From positions 620,001 to 684,000 of the forward strand of contig NZ_CP039371.1 of assembly GCF_005080685.1 (NCBI RefSeq): a stretch of DNA of 64,000 nucleotides, read 5' to 3'. Positions 41,240-51,683 of this stretch are shown in pieces. The notes under the pieces are model-generated. The model saw only the letters and a program-made list of their open reading frames with translations, searched no databases and was not told the DNA's origin. Source of the DNA: Pseudomonas putida (GTDB lineage Bacteria > Pseudomonadota > Gammaproteobacteria > Pseudomonadales > Pseudomonadaceae). Positions within the stretch are counted from its first letter, which is position 1. Each line of letters starts with the position of its first letter. Both the position numbers and the translations under genes were made by a program.

Positions 41240-41888
41240 CCGCGAGCGCGAGGCGCACCTGGAGTATCTCCAGGCTTGCGCCGACGGGCCGAGCGAGTCG
41301 CTGGAGATTCACGAAAGTTCGCTCGGCAAGGCGCTGGTGTGTGCATTGCTGGCATTGCTGTTAGCTGCGGTTGGCCTATGGCTGGCCACTTTGCCGCTGG
41401 TCTTCGGCCCGCACACTCCGCTGCCGGTGAAATGGCTGCTGTGGGGGTGCGGCCTGCCGCTGCTGGCGCTGGGTCTGGCCGGCTTGGCATTGGCCGAGGC
41501 GCTGCGCCGCCGCCACGGCAAGCGGGTGCTGGGCGTGACCCCCGAGACGATCTGCTTTGCCAATTCCCCCGTGCCTTTACCCTGGCATACCTTCGATGCG
41601 TTCGACATCGACCAGCGACGCCTGAGTACCTTGCTGGTGTTTTCGGTCTCGGCGTTCAGCCGTGCCCCAACGTTGCAGCCCGCATGCTTCAAGTCGCTGG
41701 TGGCCCCGGATGCCGTGGCGCTGGCCGGCGGTCTGCGACTCAAGGTGTGGGTGTGCACACCGACCCTGGCGGGTAGGGCGCTGCAGCTCGATGAACTGAC
41801 CGGCCTGTTGTATGCCTACCTTGAAGCCGCGCAGGCGCGACGCACGTTGGGGCAGTTGTTCCCGGGCGTGGAGCGGCTGGGCACGTAA
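41232..41888 (+). CDS. membrane protein, paired with preceding gene
   Basis: A 218-residue protein with a ~35-residue hydrophilic start, two transmembrane helices (ALVCALLALLLAAVGLWLA and WLLWGCGLPLLALGLAGLAL) and a cytosolic beta-domain beginning VLGVTPETICFANSPVPLPWHTFDAFDID, typical of bacterial PH-like folds. It shares architecture with its upstream partner, whose stop it overlaps. The function is unknown. A terminator-like hairpin follows. Confidence 0.7.
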   Translation: MDDREREAHLEYLQACADGPSESLEIHESSLGKALVCALLALLLAAVGLWLATLPLVFGPHTPLPVKWLLWGCGLPLLALGLAGLALAEALRRRHGKRVLGVTPETICFANSPVPLPWHTFDAFDIDQRRLSTLLVFSVSAFSRAPTLQPACFKSLVAPDAVALAGGLRLKVWVCTPTLAGRALQLDELTGLLYAYLEAAQARRTLGQLFPGVERLGT

Positions 41889-41930
41889 GCGTGCCCCGTG
41901 CTGAGCGGCGAGAATGTTGCAGGCATTAAA

Positions 41931-41951
41931 AAGCCGGCTTGTGGCCGGCTT
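41931..41951 (+). terminator. terminator-like hairpin
   Basis: AAGCCGGC and GCCGGCTT with a 5-base loop, preceded by AAAA on the left. It is 43 bases after the paired membrane-protein genes. The T-run on the right is weak (TTCTC), so on the plus strand it is only moderately convincing. Confidence 0.55.
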
Positions 41952-42144
41952 CTCGGGGACGCTCTTGGCTAATTTTTGGTAAGCCGCAACCGCCTTAAAC
42001 GTGTGGCCATCAAGGGCCGAATAGTGATGGCAAACGGCCGTGTGGGACGTTGCCGAGCCCTCTGGATCGCGGCTTGCGCCGGTCGGGGCTGGTGTGCCGC
42101 GTAGCATACAAGGGCCGGCGCCGTATGCCCAGTAAAAATTGCCA

Positions 42145-42855
42145 TCAGCGCGATGCGCCAGGCCGCTGCCCACGAAAATGCGACCAGTGGAACACCCAGC
42201 CGAGGATTTGCAGGCCTTGCGCGCGTCGCTGCGCCCGGGTGTAACGCTCGGGCGCGTGCTGCTCGCGGTCGTGGCTGTGCAGGCACAAGGTGCCGTACTG
42301 GCCCAGGCTGAGGTTGTTCACCCTGAGCACGCCATCGTGGAGCAGGGCGTAGGTTTCGCCGTCGATCACCTGGGTCAGGCTGCAGTCGATGGCGACGATG
42401 GCGCCCTTTGGTATCAGCGGGGCCATGTTGCTGTCGGACATGGCCACGCAGATGGCCGCCTCACTGGGGATGCCAAGGGTCTGCAGCGCCTGGGCGGGCA
42501 GTGGCAGGTAGTTGCCCGGTACAGGCACCAGCTTGCCCTCGTGCGGCGCGTGCAGCGGCACCTGCTGCATATAGCCACTTTGGGCGCCGAGCAGCGTCGG
42601 CGCATCGACCGGCTGCGACGCGGACAGGTCACTGCGCAGGAGCGGTGCGGGATGCTTGGGGCCTTCGCCGCTCTGCAGCCAGCGGCGGTTGACGCAAAAC
42701 ACCTCGGCCAATTCGTCGAGGCGTGCAAGCGGAATGCCGCGCTTGTACCAGTTGTTGACGTGCTGCGGCGAGACACCACGCTGCGCAGCGAATTCGGAAG
42801 AGGTCAGGCCATACTCCTGGAGGAGAGCCTTGAGGCGTTCACCGGATATGTTCAT
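42145..42855 (-). CDS. phage-type repressor (XRE helix-turn-helix plus S24-like domain)
   Basis: A 236-residue cI/LexA-like regulator. HTH at residues ~5-55 (LLQEYGLTSSEFAAQRGVSPQHVNNWYKRGIPLARLDELAEVF). The C-terminal S24-like domain has ICVAMSDSNMAPLIPKGAIVAID, the region of the nucleophile Ser, then GETYALLHDGVLRVNNL where a self-cleaving repressor normally has a catalytic Lys (LVKRL pattern). The Lys seems absent, so RecA-induced autocleavage is doubtful. No other prophage gene is nearby, making it an orphan or domesticated regulator. Its upstream region (42856-42990) holds three AGGACG copies (around 42934-42970). Confidence 0.82.
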   Translation of the reverse strand: MNISGERLKALLQEYGLTSSEFAAQRGVSPQHVNNWYKRGIPLARLDELAEVFCVNRRWLQSGEGPKHPAPLLRSDLSASQPVDAPTLLGAQSGYMQQVPLHAPHEGKLVPVPGNYLPLPAQALQTLGIPSEAAICVAMSDSNMAPLIPKGAIVAIDCSLTQVIDGETYALLHDGVLRVNNLSLGQYGTLCLHSHDREQHAPERYTRAQRRAQGLQILGWVFHWSHFRGQRPGASR

Positions 42856-42992
42856 GGACCGAGTGTAACGTCGGCATATGAGCAGGGAAATGAACGTGAT
42901 GTTGATACGAATGCGAGGAAAATGGGCATTTTGTAGGACGAGTGCCTAGGACGCATCAGGACGCTCTACCATGCATACCCGCAGATACCCAT

Positions 42993-43022
42993 AAAAAAAC
43001 CCCGCCTGGGCGGGGTTTTTTT
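42993..43022. terminator. bidirectional Rho-independent terminator
   Basis: AAAAAAACCCCGCC-TG-GGCGGGGTTTTTTT is a perfect stem with A and T runs on both sides. It lies 11 bases after the stop of ppa, whose transcription it should end. Confidence 0.95.
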
Positions 43023-43033
43023 GGCAACCGGTA

Positions 43034-43561
43034 TCAGCCTTTGTAGGCAGCGACCGATTTGGTGATCGCGGCACGGGCGGCGTCGGCGCCTTCCCAGCCT
43101 TCGATCTTGACCCACTTGCCCTTCTCCAGATCCTTGTAGTTGGCGAAGAAGTGCTCGATCTGCTGGATCAGCAGAGCAGGCAGGTCGGTGTATTCCTTCA
43201 CGTCGACGTACAGCTGCGACAGCTTGTCGTGCGGGACTGCGATGACCTTGGCGTCGCCGCCGCCGTCGTCGGTCATGTTCAGCACGCCGACCGGGCGAGC
43301 ACGAATCACCGAGCCTGGGGCGACTGGGTACGGGGTGACGACCAGCACGTCCAGCGGATCACCGTCGTCGGCCAGGGTGTTGGGGATGAAACCGTAGTTG
43401 GCTGGGTAGAACATCGGGGTAGCCATGAAACGGTCGACGAACAGGGTGTCGCTGCCCTTGTCGATTTCGTACTTGATCGGCGCGTGGTTGGCCGGGATCT
43501 CGATGGCGACGTAGATGTCGTTCGGCAGGTCTTTGCCAGCCGGAATCTTGCTGTAGCTCAT
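43034..43561 (-). CDS. ppa: inorganic pyrophosphatase
   Basis: A 175-residue soluble type I pyrophosphatase, essential for draining PPi from biosynthesis. Family residues: [40 protein letters not shown], containing the metal-binding DxDPxD signature as DDGDPLDV, then IAVPHDKL and [19 protein letters not shown]. Monocistronic, with its own strong terminator. Confidence 0.97.
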   Translation of the reverse strand: MSYSKIPAGKDLPNDIYVAIEIPANHAPIKYEIDKGSDTLFVDRFMATPMFYPANYGFIPNTLADDGDPLDVLVVTPYPVAPGSVIRARPVGVLNMTDDGGGDAKVIAVPHDKLSQLYVDVKEYTDLPALLIQQIEHFFANYKDLEKGKWVKIEGWEGADAARAAITKSVAAYKG

Positions 43562-43653
43562 TGGGCTATGCCCCCGTGTTTGTTCAAAAAGTGGCGGCGA
43601 TTATAGACACATTCCACTCGGGGCTGCCACGCCCAGCCGGATGCGCGGGCGCA

Positions 43654-44469
43654 TCAGGCGTGGCTTTCGCGGTAGTCCGGGTGTTCGGCCTGCAAACGCT
43701 GCAGGCGTTCGAGCGGCGCTTGGCGGTAGAACAGCGCGAGCTGGGCGTACACCTGTGGATAAGCCTGCTGCAACAGGTCGGGCGCACTGAAGAAGTACTC
43801 GCTGGTAACGGCGAAGAACTCCGCCGGGTTTTCCGCGGCATAGGGATCGATGGCGGTTTCGGCGTCCGGGTTGGCGTCGAGTTGGCGGTTGAGGTCGTCG
43901 TAGGCCTGCTGCATCGCCCTGGCCCAGGTCTCGACGTGCATATCGCGGTGCAGGGGCGGCAGGCCATTGGCGTCGCCGTTGAGCATGTCGAGCTTGTGCG
44001 CCAGTTCGTGGATCACCAGGTTGTAGGCATCCCAGCCGCCGCTGGCCAGTACGCCATGCCAGGCCAGGATCACCGGCCCCTGCTGCCAGGCCTCGCCGCT
44101 GTGCTCACCGTCCCAGACATGCTCTACGCCGCTGGCGTCGCGGTGGCGTTGCGGGCTCTTGAAGTCGTCGGGGTAGAGGATGATCTCGTGGAAGCCCTGG
44201 TACCAGTTCAACTCGCCCAGGTGCATCAGCGGCAGTTGTGCCTGGGCGGCGAGGTACAAGCGCTGTTCGTCGTCCAGTTCCACCCCGGGCAGGGTGGTCA
44301 GGTGCTTGTCGTGCAGGAACAGGATGCACGCCTCGCGCAGCCAGCGGTCTTCAGCCTGGCTGATGCCATCGAGCATGGGCAGGCGTTCGCGGATCACCTG
44401 CCATAGCCCTGGGTCGATCGGGTAGCGCGCCAGGGTGCGCTTGCGCCGCCAGGCGCTCAACGACCACAT
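43654..44469 (-). CDS. MtfA-like zinc peptidase (M90)
   Basis: A 271-residue cytosolic protein of the MtfA/DUF980 family. The metalloprotease signature is VIHELAHKLDMLNG (HExxH with H, E and H all present) and the third ligand is likely in ENPAEFFAVTSEYFF (Glu). LGELNWYQGFHEIILYPDDF and GPVILAWHGVLASG are further family blocks. E. coli MtfA binds Mlc and has aminopeptidase activity; whether a Mlc partner exists here is unknown. Next to the dedA gene on the same strand. Confidence 0.88.
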   Translation of the reverse strand: MWSLSAWRRKRTLARYPIDPGLWQVIRERLPMLDGISQAEDRWLREACILFLHDKHLTTLPGVELDDEQRLYLAAQAQLPLMHLGELNWYQGFHEIILYPDDFKSPQRHRDASGVEHVWDGEHSGEAWQQGPVILAWHGVLASGGWDAYNLVIHELAHKLDMLNGDANGLPPLHRDMHVETWARAMQQAYDDLNRQLDANPDAETAIDPYAAENPAEFFAVTSEYFFSAPDLLQQAYPQVYAQLALFYRQAPLERLQRLQAEHPDYRESHA

Positions 44470-44476
44470 GGAGCGA

Positions 44477-45124
44477 TCAGTGAGCCTTGGCCGTGCGGCC
44501 CAGGCGCCCGCGCAGCAGGCCGAGGATCATCGGCACCAGCGACAGGACGATGATGCCCAGCACCATCAGCGACAGGTGCTGCTTGATGAACGGCACGTTG
44601 CCGAAGAAGTAGCCCAGGGTCACCAGGCCGCCCACCCACAGCAGCGAACCGGCCACGCTGAAGCCCAGGAAGCGCGGGTAGTGCATGTGCGCGATGCCGG
44701 CGACGAAGGGCGCGAAGGTACGCAGGATCGGCAGGAAACGCGCCATGGTCACGGTCTTGCCGCCATGGCGCTCGTAGAAATCGTGGGTTCGCTGCAGGTA
44801 GTCGCGGCGGAAGATCTTCGAATTGGGGTTGTTGAACAAGCGTTCACCCACGGTGCGGCCGATCACGTAGTTGGTACTGTCGCCGAGGATTGCCGCGGCC
44901 ATCAGCAGGCCGGCCAGCAATACCGGGTCCATGCCGCCACCGGCAGCCACGGCGCCGGCGATGAACAGCAACGAATCGCCCGGCAGGAAGGGCATCACCA
45001 CCAGGCCGGTCTCGCAGAAGATCACGGTGAAGAGGATGGCGTAGATCCAGGGGCCGTAGTTGGTGACCAGCAGGTCGAGGTAGGTATCGAGATGCAGGAT
45101 AAGGTCCAGCGGGTTGAAATCCAT
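44477..45124 (-). CDS. DedA-family membrane protein
   Basis: A 215-residue inner-membrane protein of the DedA/SNARE-associated family, members of which flip phospholipids or undecaprenyl phosphate. The conserved ETGLVVMPFLPGDSLLFIAGA and GDSTNYVIGRTVGERLF, then FYERHGGKTVTMARFLPILRTFAPFVAGIAHM (the Gly and Arg residues of the re-entrant loop), are present. I chose ATG 45124 over an in-frame GTG three codons upstream. Its stop lies 7 bases before the mtfA-like start. Confidence 0.92.
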   Translation of the reverse strand: MDFNPLDLILHLDTYLDLLVTNYGPWIYAILFTVIFCETGLVVMPFLPGDSLLFIAGAVAAGGGMDPVLLAGLLMAAAILGDSTNYVIGRTVGERLFNNPNSKIFRRDYLQRTHDFYERHGGKTVTMARFLPILRTFAPFVAGIAHMHYPRFLGFSVAGSLLWVGGLVTLGYFFGNVPFIKQHLSLMVLGIIVLSLVPMILGLLRGRLGRTAKAH

Positions 45125-45309
45125 GTACAGCACCTGTGTTCTTGACCCGAGACTACGGGCACGCGATGACGGACGACGCCCAGGATGTAGGGTTTTTTAA
45201 CCTACGGGTGGGTAAATTTCTTTATGTCAGGAAAGGGCATTATACGGCGATGTGGGGATCGTGCCCGGAGAGTTTGTAGCTGGGGGTTACTGGGGGGCTG
45301 AACCGGCCG

Positions 45310-45383
45310 CATCGCCGGCAAGCCGGCTCCTACACCAATCGAGGCGCTCTGGGGTACCGGTAGGAGCCGGCTTGCCGGCGATG
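45310..45383. repeat. inverted REP pair, GCCGGC class
   Basis: CATCGCCGGCAAGCCGGCTCCTAC and, inverted, GTAGGAGCCGGCTTGCCGGCGATG, separated by ~25 bases. This is a second REP class whose stem is GCCGGC-(AA/TT)-GCCGGC, unlike the GCGGG class elsewhere. Confidence 0.9.
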
Positions 45384-45386
45384 CGC

Positions 45387-45845
45387 TCAATCGGAATTGA
45401 TCGGCAACACGTAGTTCTCGAACTCGGTGTCCTTGCGAAATCCGATGGATTCGTAGGTCTTGCGCGCCACCTCGTTGCTCGCACTGGTCGACACCCGCAT
45501 GCGCACCGCATGGGTGTCCTTGGCCATCTTGCGCGCCTCGCGCATCAGATGGTCGGCCACCAGCATGCGCCGCGAATCCTCGGCCACGTAGATGTCGTTG
45601 AGAATCCACACGCGCTTGAGCGACAGCGACGAAAAACTCGGGTAAAGCTGGCAAAAACCGAGCAACTTGCCATCGTCGTCGTCCGGCAGCGCCAGGTAGA
45701 TCACCGACTCGTCGCGCTTGAGGCGTTTTTCCAGAAAGGTTCGCGAACTGTCCGGGTAGGGCAGTTCCCCATAAAACTCGCGATATTTGACGAACAGCGG
45801 GGTCAGCAGGTCGAGGTGTTCCAGGGTTGCCTTGATGATGCGCAT
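45387..45845 (-). CDS. GNAT-family N-acetyltransferase
   Basis: A 152-residue acetyltransferase. N-terminal MRIIKATLEHLDLLTPLFVKYREFYGE, the beta4-beta5 region with LKRVWILNDIYVAEDSRRMLVADHLMREARKMAKD (the acetyl-CoA loop is a less usual RRMLVA form) and the C-terminal ASNEVARKTYESIGFRKD typical of GNAT proteins. The substrate is unknown. Monocistronic, facing the dedA gene across the REP pair. Confidence 0.85.
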   Translation of the reverse strand: MRIIKATLEHLDLLTPLFVKYREFYGELPYPDSSRTFLEKRLKRDESVIYLALPDDDDGKLLGFCQLYPSFSSLSLKRVWILNDIYVAEDSRRMLVADHLMREARKMAKDTHAVRMRVSTSASNEVARKTYESIGFRKDTEFENYVLPINSD

Positions 45846-45954
45846 GTGCGGCCCTCAGAGTCCATTTGGAAAAACGGCGGAATGCCAGCAGCGTTCAGGG
45901 CCATGCTGCCCCAATGCGCGTCGCCAGCACAATCCGCCTTCCGTGACATGTTCT

Positions 45955-46773
45955 TTACCCTTCGTCGAGGAGGAAGTTTCCTTTTTTACTGTTGGTGTTT
46001 TCGCTGTCGATGCTGTGCAGCTCGGCCTCGTCCTTCAGGTTCACTCCCGAAAGCTGCCGCCGGCAGGCCTCCCGCATCAGGTACAGCAGTCGGTGTGCGG
46101 CCATGCCATAGCTCAGGCCCTCCAGGCGCACGTTGGAGATGCAGTTGCGGTAGGCGTCCGTCAGGCCGACCTTGGGCGCGTAGGTGAAGTACAGGCCCAG
46201 GCTGTCGGGCGAGCTGAGCCCAGGGCGTTCGCCGATCAGCATCACCGTCATGCGGGCGCCGAGCAGTTCACCGATTTCATCGGCGACGGCCACCCGGCCT
46301 TGCTGCACCAGGAGTACCGGCGCACTGCGCCAGCCATCGGCGGCGGCCTGTTCCTCAAAGCGCGCCAGCAACGGCAAGGTGTGGCGATGTACCGCCAAGG
46401 CAGAGAGCCCGTCTGCCACGACGATGGCCAGGTCGACGCCACCCGGGTTGGCCCGGGCGTGCTCGCGCAACAGTTGCGCCGAGTCCTCGTGCAGGCGTCG
46501 GCCCAGGTCGGGGCGTTGCAGGTATTGATGGCGGTCGCTGGCGGCGCTGTGCAGCACCAGGCTGTCGCGACCGTGCGCCTTGAGTTGCTCGGCCAGGGTC
46601 GCGTGGTCGAAGGCCAGGTGCACGGCATCGCGGGCCTGGGCATGGGCGAACTGGAAGTCCAACTGCGCCCCGGTGGGCAGGCTGGTGCCGCTGCGGCCCA
46701 GGGCGATGCGCGCCGGGGTAAGGTTGCGCAGGGCCAGCCAGGGGTTGGCCGGGGAGGGCGTGCGAGGGTCCAT
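45955..46773 (-). CDS. eutC: ethanolamine ammonia-lyase small subunit
   Basis: The 272-residue small subunit of the cobalamin-dependent lyase that splits ethanolamine to acetaldehyde and ammonia. Markers: [96 protein letters not shown] 46773 has AGGA at 7 bases, whereas ATG 46779 is only one base from it. Follows eutB by 9 bases on the same strand. Confidence 0.95.
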   Translation of the reverse strand: MDPRTPSPANPWLALRNLTPARIALGRSGTSLPTGAQLDFQFAHAQARDAVHLAFDHATLAEQLKAHGRDSLVLHSAASDRHQYLQRPDLGRRLHEDSAQLLREHARANPGGVDLAIVVADGLSALAVHRHTLPLLARFEEQAAADGWRSAPVLLVQQGRVAVADEIGELLGARMTVMLIGERPGLSSPDSLGLYFTYAPKVGLTDAYRNCISNVRLEGLSYGMAAHRLLYLMREACRRQLSGVNLKDEAELHSIDSENTNSKKGNFLLDEG

Positions 46774-46782
46774 GGTCATGTC

Positions 46783-48177
46783 CTATGCAAGCTGCGCCAG
46801 GGCCTGGCGGAAGGCCGGCGGCAGGTTGTCGCCAAAGCGTACTCGGCCATCGGCCTGGGTGAAGATGCCGGTGCGCTCCAGCCATGCCTCGAATTCCGGG
46901 CCGGGGCGCAGGCCCAGGGTCTGGCGTGCGTACAGCGCGTCATGGAACGAAGTGGTCTGGTAGTTGAGCATGATGTCGTCGGAGCCCGGGATACCCATGA
47001 TGAAGTTGATCCCGGCAACACCGAGCAGGGTCAACAGGGTGTCCATGTCGTCCTGGTCGGCTTCTGCATGGTTGGTGTAGCAGATGTCGCAGCCCATCGG
47101 TACGCCCAGCAGCTTGCCGCAGAAGTGGTCCTCCAGCCCGGCGCGGATGATCTGCTTGCCGTTGTACAGGTATTCCGGGCCGATGAAACCGACCACGGTG
47201 TTGACCAGGAACGGCTTGAAATGCCGGGCCACGGCATAGGCGCGGGCCTCGCAGGTCTGCTGGTCGATGCCATGGTGGGCGTTGGCCGATAGCGCGCTGC
47301 CTTGGCCGGTCTCGAAATACATGAGGTTCTGCCCAAGGCTGCCGCGCTGCAGCGACAGCCCTGCCTCATAGCCTTCCTGCAGCACGTTGAGGTTGACGCC
47401 GAAGCCGGCATTGGCCGCTTCGGTGCCGGCAATCGACTGGAACACCAGGTCCAAGGGTACGCCGCGTTCGATGGCGGCGATGGACGTGGTTACGTGGGTG
47501 AGCACGCAGGCCTGGGTGGGGATGTCGTAGCGCTGGATGATCGCGTCGAGCATCTCCAGCAGGGCGCAGATCGAGGCGATGCTGTCGGTGGCCGGGTTGA
47601 TGCCGATCATCGCGTCGCCGTTGCCGTACAACAGGCCGTCAAGAATGCTCGCGGCGATCCCCGCCGGCTCGTCGGTCGGGTGGTTGGGTTGCAGGCGGGT
47701 CGACAGGCGCCCGCGCAGGCCCATGGTGCCGCGAAAGCGGGTGACCACGCGAATCTTCTGCGCCACCAGCACCAGGTCTTGCACGCGCATGATCTTCGAC
47801 ACGGCAGCCGCCATTTCCGGGGTCAGCCCCGGGGCCAGGGCGCGCAGGCTGTCTTCGTTGGCCGCATCGCTCAGCAGCCAGTCGCGCAGGCCGCCGACGG
47901 TCAGCTGGCTGACGGCGGCAAACGCCTGTACATCGTGGCTGTCGACGATAAGCCGGGTGACTTCGTCTTGCTCGTAGGGGATCAGCGCTTCGTTGAGGAA
48001 GTGGCGCAGGGGGATATCGGCCAGTGCCATCTGAGCGGCCACCCGTTCGCCATCGTTGCTGGCGGCGATGCCGGCCAGATAGTCGCCGGAGCGCGCCGGG
48101 CTGGCCTTGGCCATGACTTCCCGGAGGCTGTCGAAGCGGTAGACCAGGTTGCCCACCGTGTGTTTGATGCTTGCCAT
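46783..48177 (-). CDS. eutB: ethanolamine ammonia-lyase large subunit
   Basis: The catalytic 464-residue subunit. Conserved blocks include GLLYGNGDAMIGINPATDS, QSIAGTEAANAGFGVNLNVLQEGYEAGLSLQRGS, MYFETGQGSALSANAHHGIDQQTCEARAYAVAR, PLLGVPMGCDICYTNHAEADQDDMDTLL (here KLLGVPMGCDICYTNH) and GINFIMGIPGSDDIMLNYQTTSFHD. The enzyme needs adenosylcobalamin, but no eut microcompartment or reactivase genes are nearby, as in other Pseudomonas. Confidence 0.97.
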   Translation of the reverse strand: MASIKHTVGNLVYRFDSLREVMAKASPARSGDYLAGIAASNDGERVAAQMALADIPLRHFLNEALIPYEQDEVTRLIVDSHDVQAFAAVSQLTVGGLRDWLLSDAANEDSLRALAPGLTPEMAAAVSKIMRVQDLVLVAQKIRVVTRFRGTMGLRGRLSTRLQPNHPTDEPAGIAASILDGLLYGNGDAMIGINPATDSIASICALLEMLDAIIQRYDIPTQACVLTHVTTSIAAIERGVPLDLVFQSIAGTEAANAGFGVNLNVLQEGYEAGLSLQRGSLGQNLMYFETGQGSALSANAHHGIDQQTCEARAYAVARHFKPFLVNTVVGFIGPEYLYNGKQIIRAGLEDHFCGKLLGVPMGCDICYTNHAEADQDDMDTLLTLLGVAGINFIMGIPGSDDIMLNYQTTSFHDALYARQTLGLRPGPEFEAWLERTGIFTQADGRVRFGDNLPPAFRQALAQLA

Positions 48178-48226
48178 ACAGAATCTCCAGAGCGCCGCGG
48201 GCCAGGCCCGCGGCGGGTGTCGGCGA

Positions 48227-49675
48227 TCAGTGCAGGGCCTCTTCGGCCTGCTGGATCGCGGCGAATTCCTCTTCCGGCGTACCCGCTACCAGGTGGTGGC
48301 GGCTGTAGAAAGCAAAGTAGGCAATTAATACCCCATAGATCACCGCGGCGCCAATCACCACCCGCGGATCGACCAGGAAGCCCGCCACCACGGCGATGCA
48401 CGCCAGTACCAGAGCCACGCCCGAGGTCACGATGCCGCCCGGGGTGCGATAGGGGCGCTCCATCTTCGGCCGGCGGATGCGCAGGGTGATGTGCGCGGCC
48501 ATCATCAGCACGTACGACAGGGTCGCGCCGAACACCGCGACCAGGATCAGCAGGTCGCCTTGGCCGGTCAGCGACAGTGCGAAACCGATGATGCCGGGAA
48601 TCACCAGGGCCAGTACCGGTGCCTTGCTCTTGTTGGTTTCCGAGAGCTTGCGTGGCAGGTAGCCGGCGCGCGACAGGGCGAAGATCTGCCGCGAGTAGGC
48701 GTAGATGATCGAGAAGAAGCTGGCGATCAGGCCCGCCAGGCCCACCAGGTTGACGAAGCTGCCCATCCAGGTGCTGCCACCGTAGGCCTTGGACAGGGCC
48801 TCGACCAGCGGGTTGCCGGATGCCTTCAGCGCTTCGGAGCCCGCACCACCAGGGCCGACCACCAGGATCAGCAGGGCGAACGCCAGCAGTACCAGCATCG
48901 CGCCGATCAGGCCGCGCGGCAGGTCGCGTTTCGGGTTCTTGGTTTCCTCGGCGGCCAGCGGCACGCCTTCGACGGCGAGGAAGAACCAGATGGCGTAGGG
49001 GATTGCCGCCCACACGCCGACATAGCCGAACGGCAGGAAGCTGCTGGCCCCGACCGCATCGGTCTTGGCGATATCGAACAGGTTGGCTGCATCAAAATGG
49101 GGCACCATGCCCACAAGGAAGACGGCCAGGGCGATGGCGGCGATGGCGGTGATGATGAACATCAGCTTCAGCGCTTCGCCCACGCCGAAGATGTGGATGC
49201 CGATGAAGACGATGTAGAACGCCAGGTAGATCATCCAGCCGCCGATGCCGAACAGCGACTCGCAATAGGCGCCGATGAACACGGCGATGGCGGCGGGCGC
49301 GATGGCGTACTCGATGAGGATCGCGGTGCCGGTGAGAAAGCCGCCCCAGGGGCCGAATGCGCTGCGGGCGAAACCGTAGCCGCCACCGGCGGTAGGGATC
49401 ATCGAGGACAGCTCGGCCAACGAGAAGCACATGCACAGGTACATGGTGGCCATCAGCAGGGTCGCCAGGAACATGCCGCCCCAGCCGCCCTGGGCCAGGC
49501 CGAAGTTCCAGCCGGCGTAGTCGCCGGAGATGACGTAGGCCACGCCCAGGCCGACCAGCAGCACCCAGCCGGCGGCGCCTTTTTTCAATTCGCGTTGCTG
49601 GAAGTAGTCGGAACCGACCTTTTCGAAATCGACGGAAGAACCAGCCGGCGTGCCGGCGGAATGATCGCTTGGCAT
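48227..49675 (-). CDS. eat: ethanolamine permease
   Basis: A 482-residue APC-family transporter with ~12 helices. GWVLLVGLGVAYVISGDYAGWNFGLAQGGWGG and TAGGGYGFARSAFGPWGGFLTG match the ethanolamine permease (EAT) group, and GYLPRKLSETNKSKAPVLAL is a typical loop. It is 49 bases upstream of eutB, so the three genes form one operon led by a strong sigma-54 promoter. Confidence 0.93.
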   Translation of the reverse strand: MPSDHSAGTPAGSSVDFEKVGSDYFQQRELKKGAAGWVLLVGLGVAYVISGDYAGWNFGLAQGGWGGMFLATLLMATMYLCMCFSLAELSSMIPTAGGGYGFARSAFGPWGGFLTGTAILIEYAIAPAAIAVFIGAYCESLFGIGGWMIYLAFYIVFIGIHIFGVGEALKLMFIITAIAAIALAVFLVGMVPHFDAANLFDIAKTDAVGASSFLPFGYVGVWAAIPYAIWFFLAVEGVPLAAEETKNPKRDLPRGLIGAMLVLLAFALLILVVGPGGAGSEALKASGNPLVEALSKAYGGSTWMGSFVNLVGLAGLIASFFSIIYAYSRQIFALSRAGYLPRKLSETNKSKAPVLALVIPGIIGFALSLTGQGDLLILVAVFGATLSYVLMMAAHITLRIRRPKMERPYRTPGGIVTSGVALVLACIAVVAGFLVDPRVVIGAAVIYGVLIAYFAFYSRHHLVAGTPEEEFAAIQQAEEALH

Positions 49676-49737
49676 GGATTCACCTGTTGTTTTTCTTTGG
49701 GGGCCGGAGGGGTTCCGGGCCGATGGTGATCGAGACT

Positions 49738-49752
49738 GCAGGAAGCGGGCCA
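49738..49752 (-). promoter_or_regulatory. sigma-54 promoter of the eat-eutBC operon
   Basis: On the minus strand TGGCCCGCTTCCTGC matches the -24/-12 consensus with GG-N10-GC exactly. It is ~63 bases upstream of the eat start. A divergent sigma-54 activator gene downstream in the window makes the match credible. Confidence 0.72.
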
Positions 49753-49806
49753 GAGCGGTTCGTGCACGGGAACCGCACGGCAATGGAGCCTGTCAATGGC
49801 GGCCTT

Positions 49807-49888
49807 TTCGCGGGCAAGCCCGCTCCCACAGGTGATGTGCCATGTTCAAGGCCGGCACGGGACCTGTGAGAGCGGGCTTGCCCGCGAA
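49807..49888. repeat. inverted REP pair
   Basis: TTCGCGGGCAAGCCCGCTCCCACAGG and inverted CCTGTGAGAGCGGGCTTGCCCGCGAA lie between the 3' end of the aldehyde dehydrogenase gene and the eat promoter. Confidence 0.9.
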
Positions 49889-49902
49889 TGCCGCAACGTG
49901 GT

Positions 49903-51423
<1,521 letters not shown>

Positions 51424-51474
51424 GGTGTGTCTCCTGGCTATTGTGTGTTTTGTTGCGGAGTTCAAAAGCGTAGA

Positions 51475-51489
51475 GCAAAGCCCGGGCCA
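51475..51489 (-). promoter_or_regulatory. sigma-54 promoter of the aldehyde dehydrogenase gene
   Basis: On the minus strand TGGCCCGGGCTTTGC fits TGGCAC-N5-TTGC with GG-N10-GC. It is 52 bases upstream of the gene start. Confidence 0.75.
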
Positions 51490-51612
51490 GCGTGGCGACC
51501 CCTAGTGCAATCAATGACTTGGGCAATTGCGCAGCGTCGGAGCAGGGCGCCTTGTGCCAGACCTGGCGCAACAGGGAGTGACACTTTGTACCGTTGGTGA
51601 GACGCCTGCGGC

Positions 51613-51628
51613 GCTTGCATTGCAAAGC
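51613..51628. promoter_or_regulatory. candidate upstream activator site
   Basis: GCTTGCATTGCAAAGC contains the inverted repeat TTGCA-T-TGCAA. It is ~125-150 bases upstream of the aldehyde dehydrogenase sigma-54 promoter, a usual distance for an enhancer-binding protein site, and 56 bases before the activator start. Confidence 0.35.
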
Positions 51629-51683
51629 CCGCTCGGGTGGAGGATGCTGGCGTGAAGTCTCTATCTGCGGAGCACAACAACAA

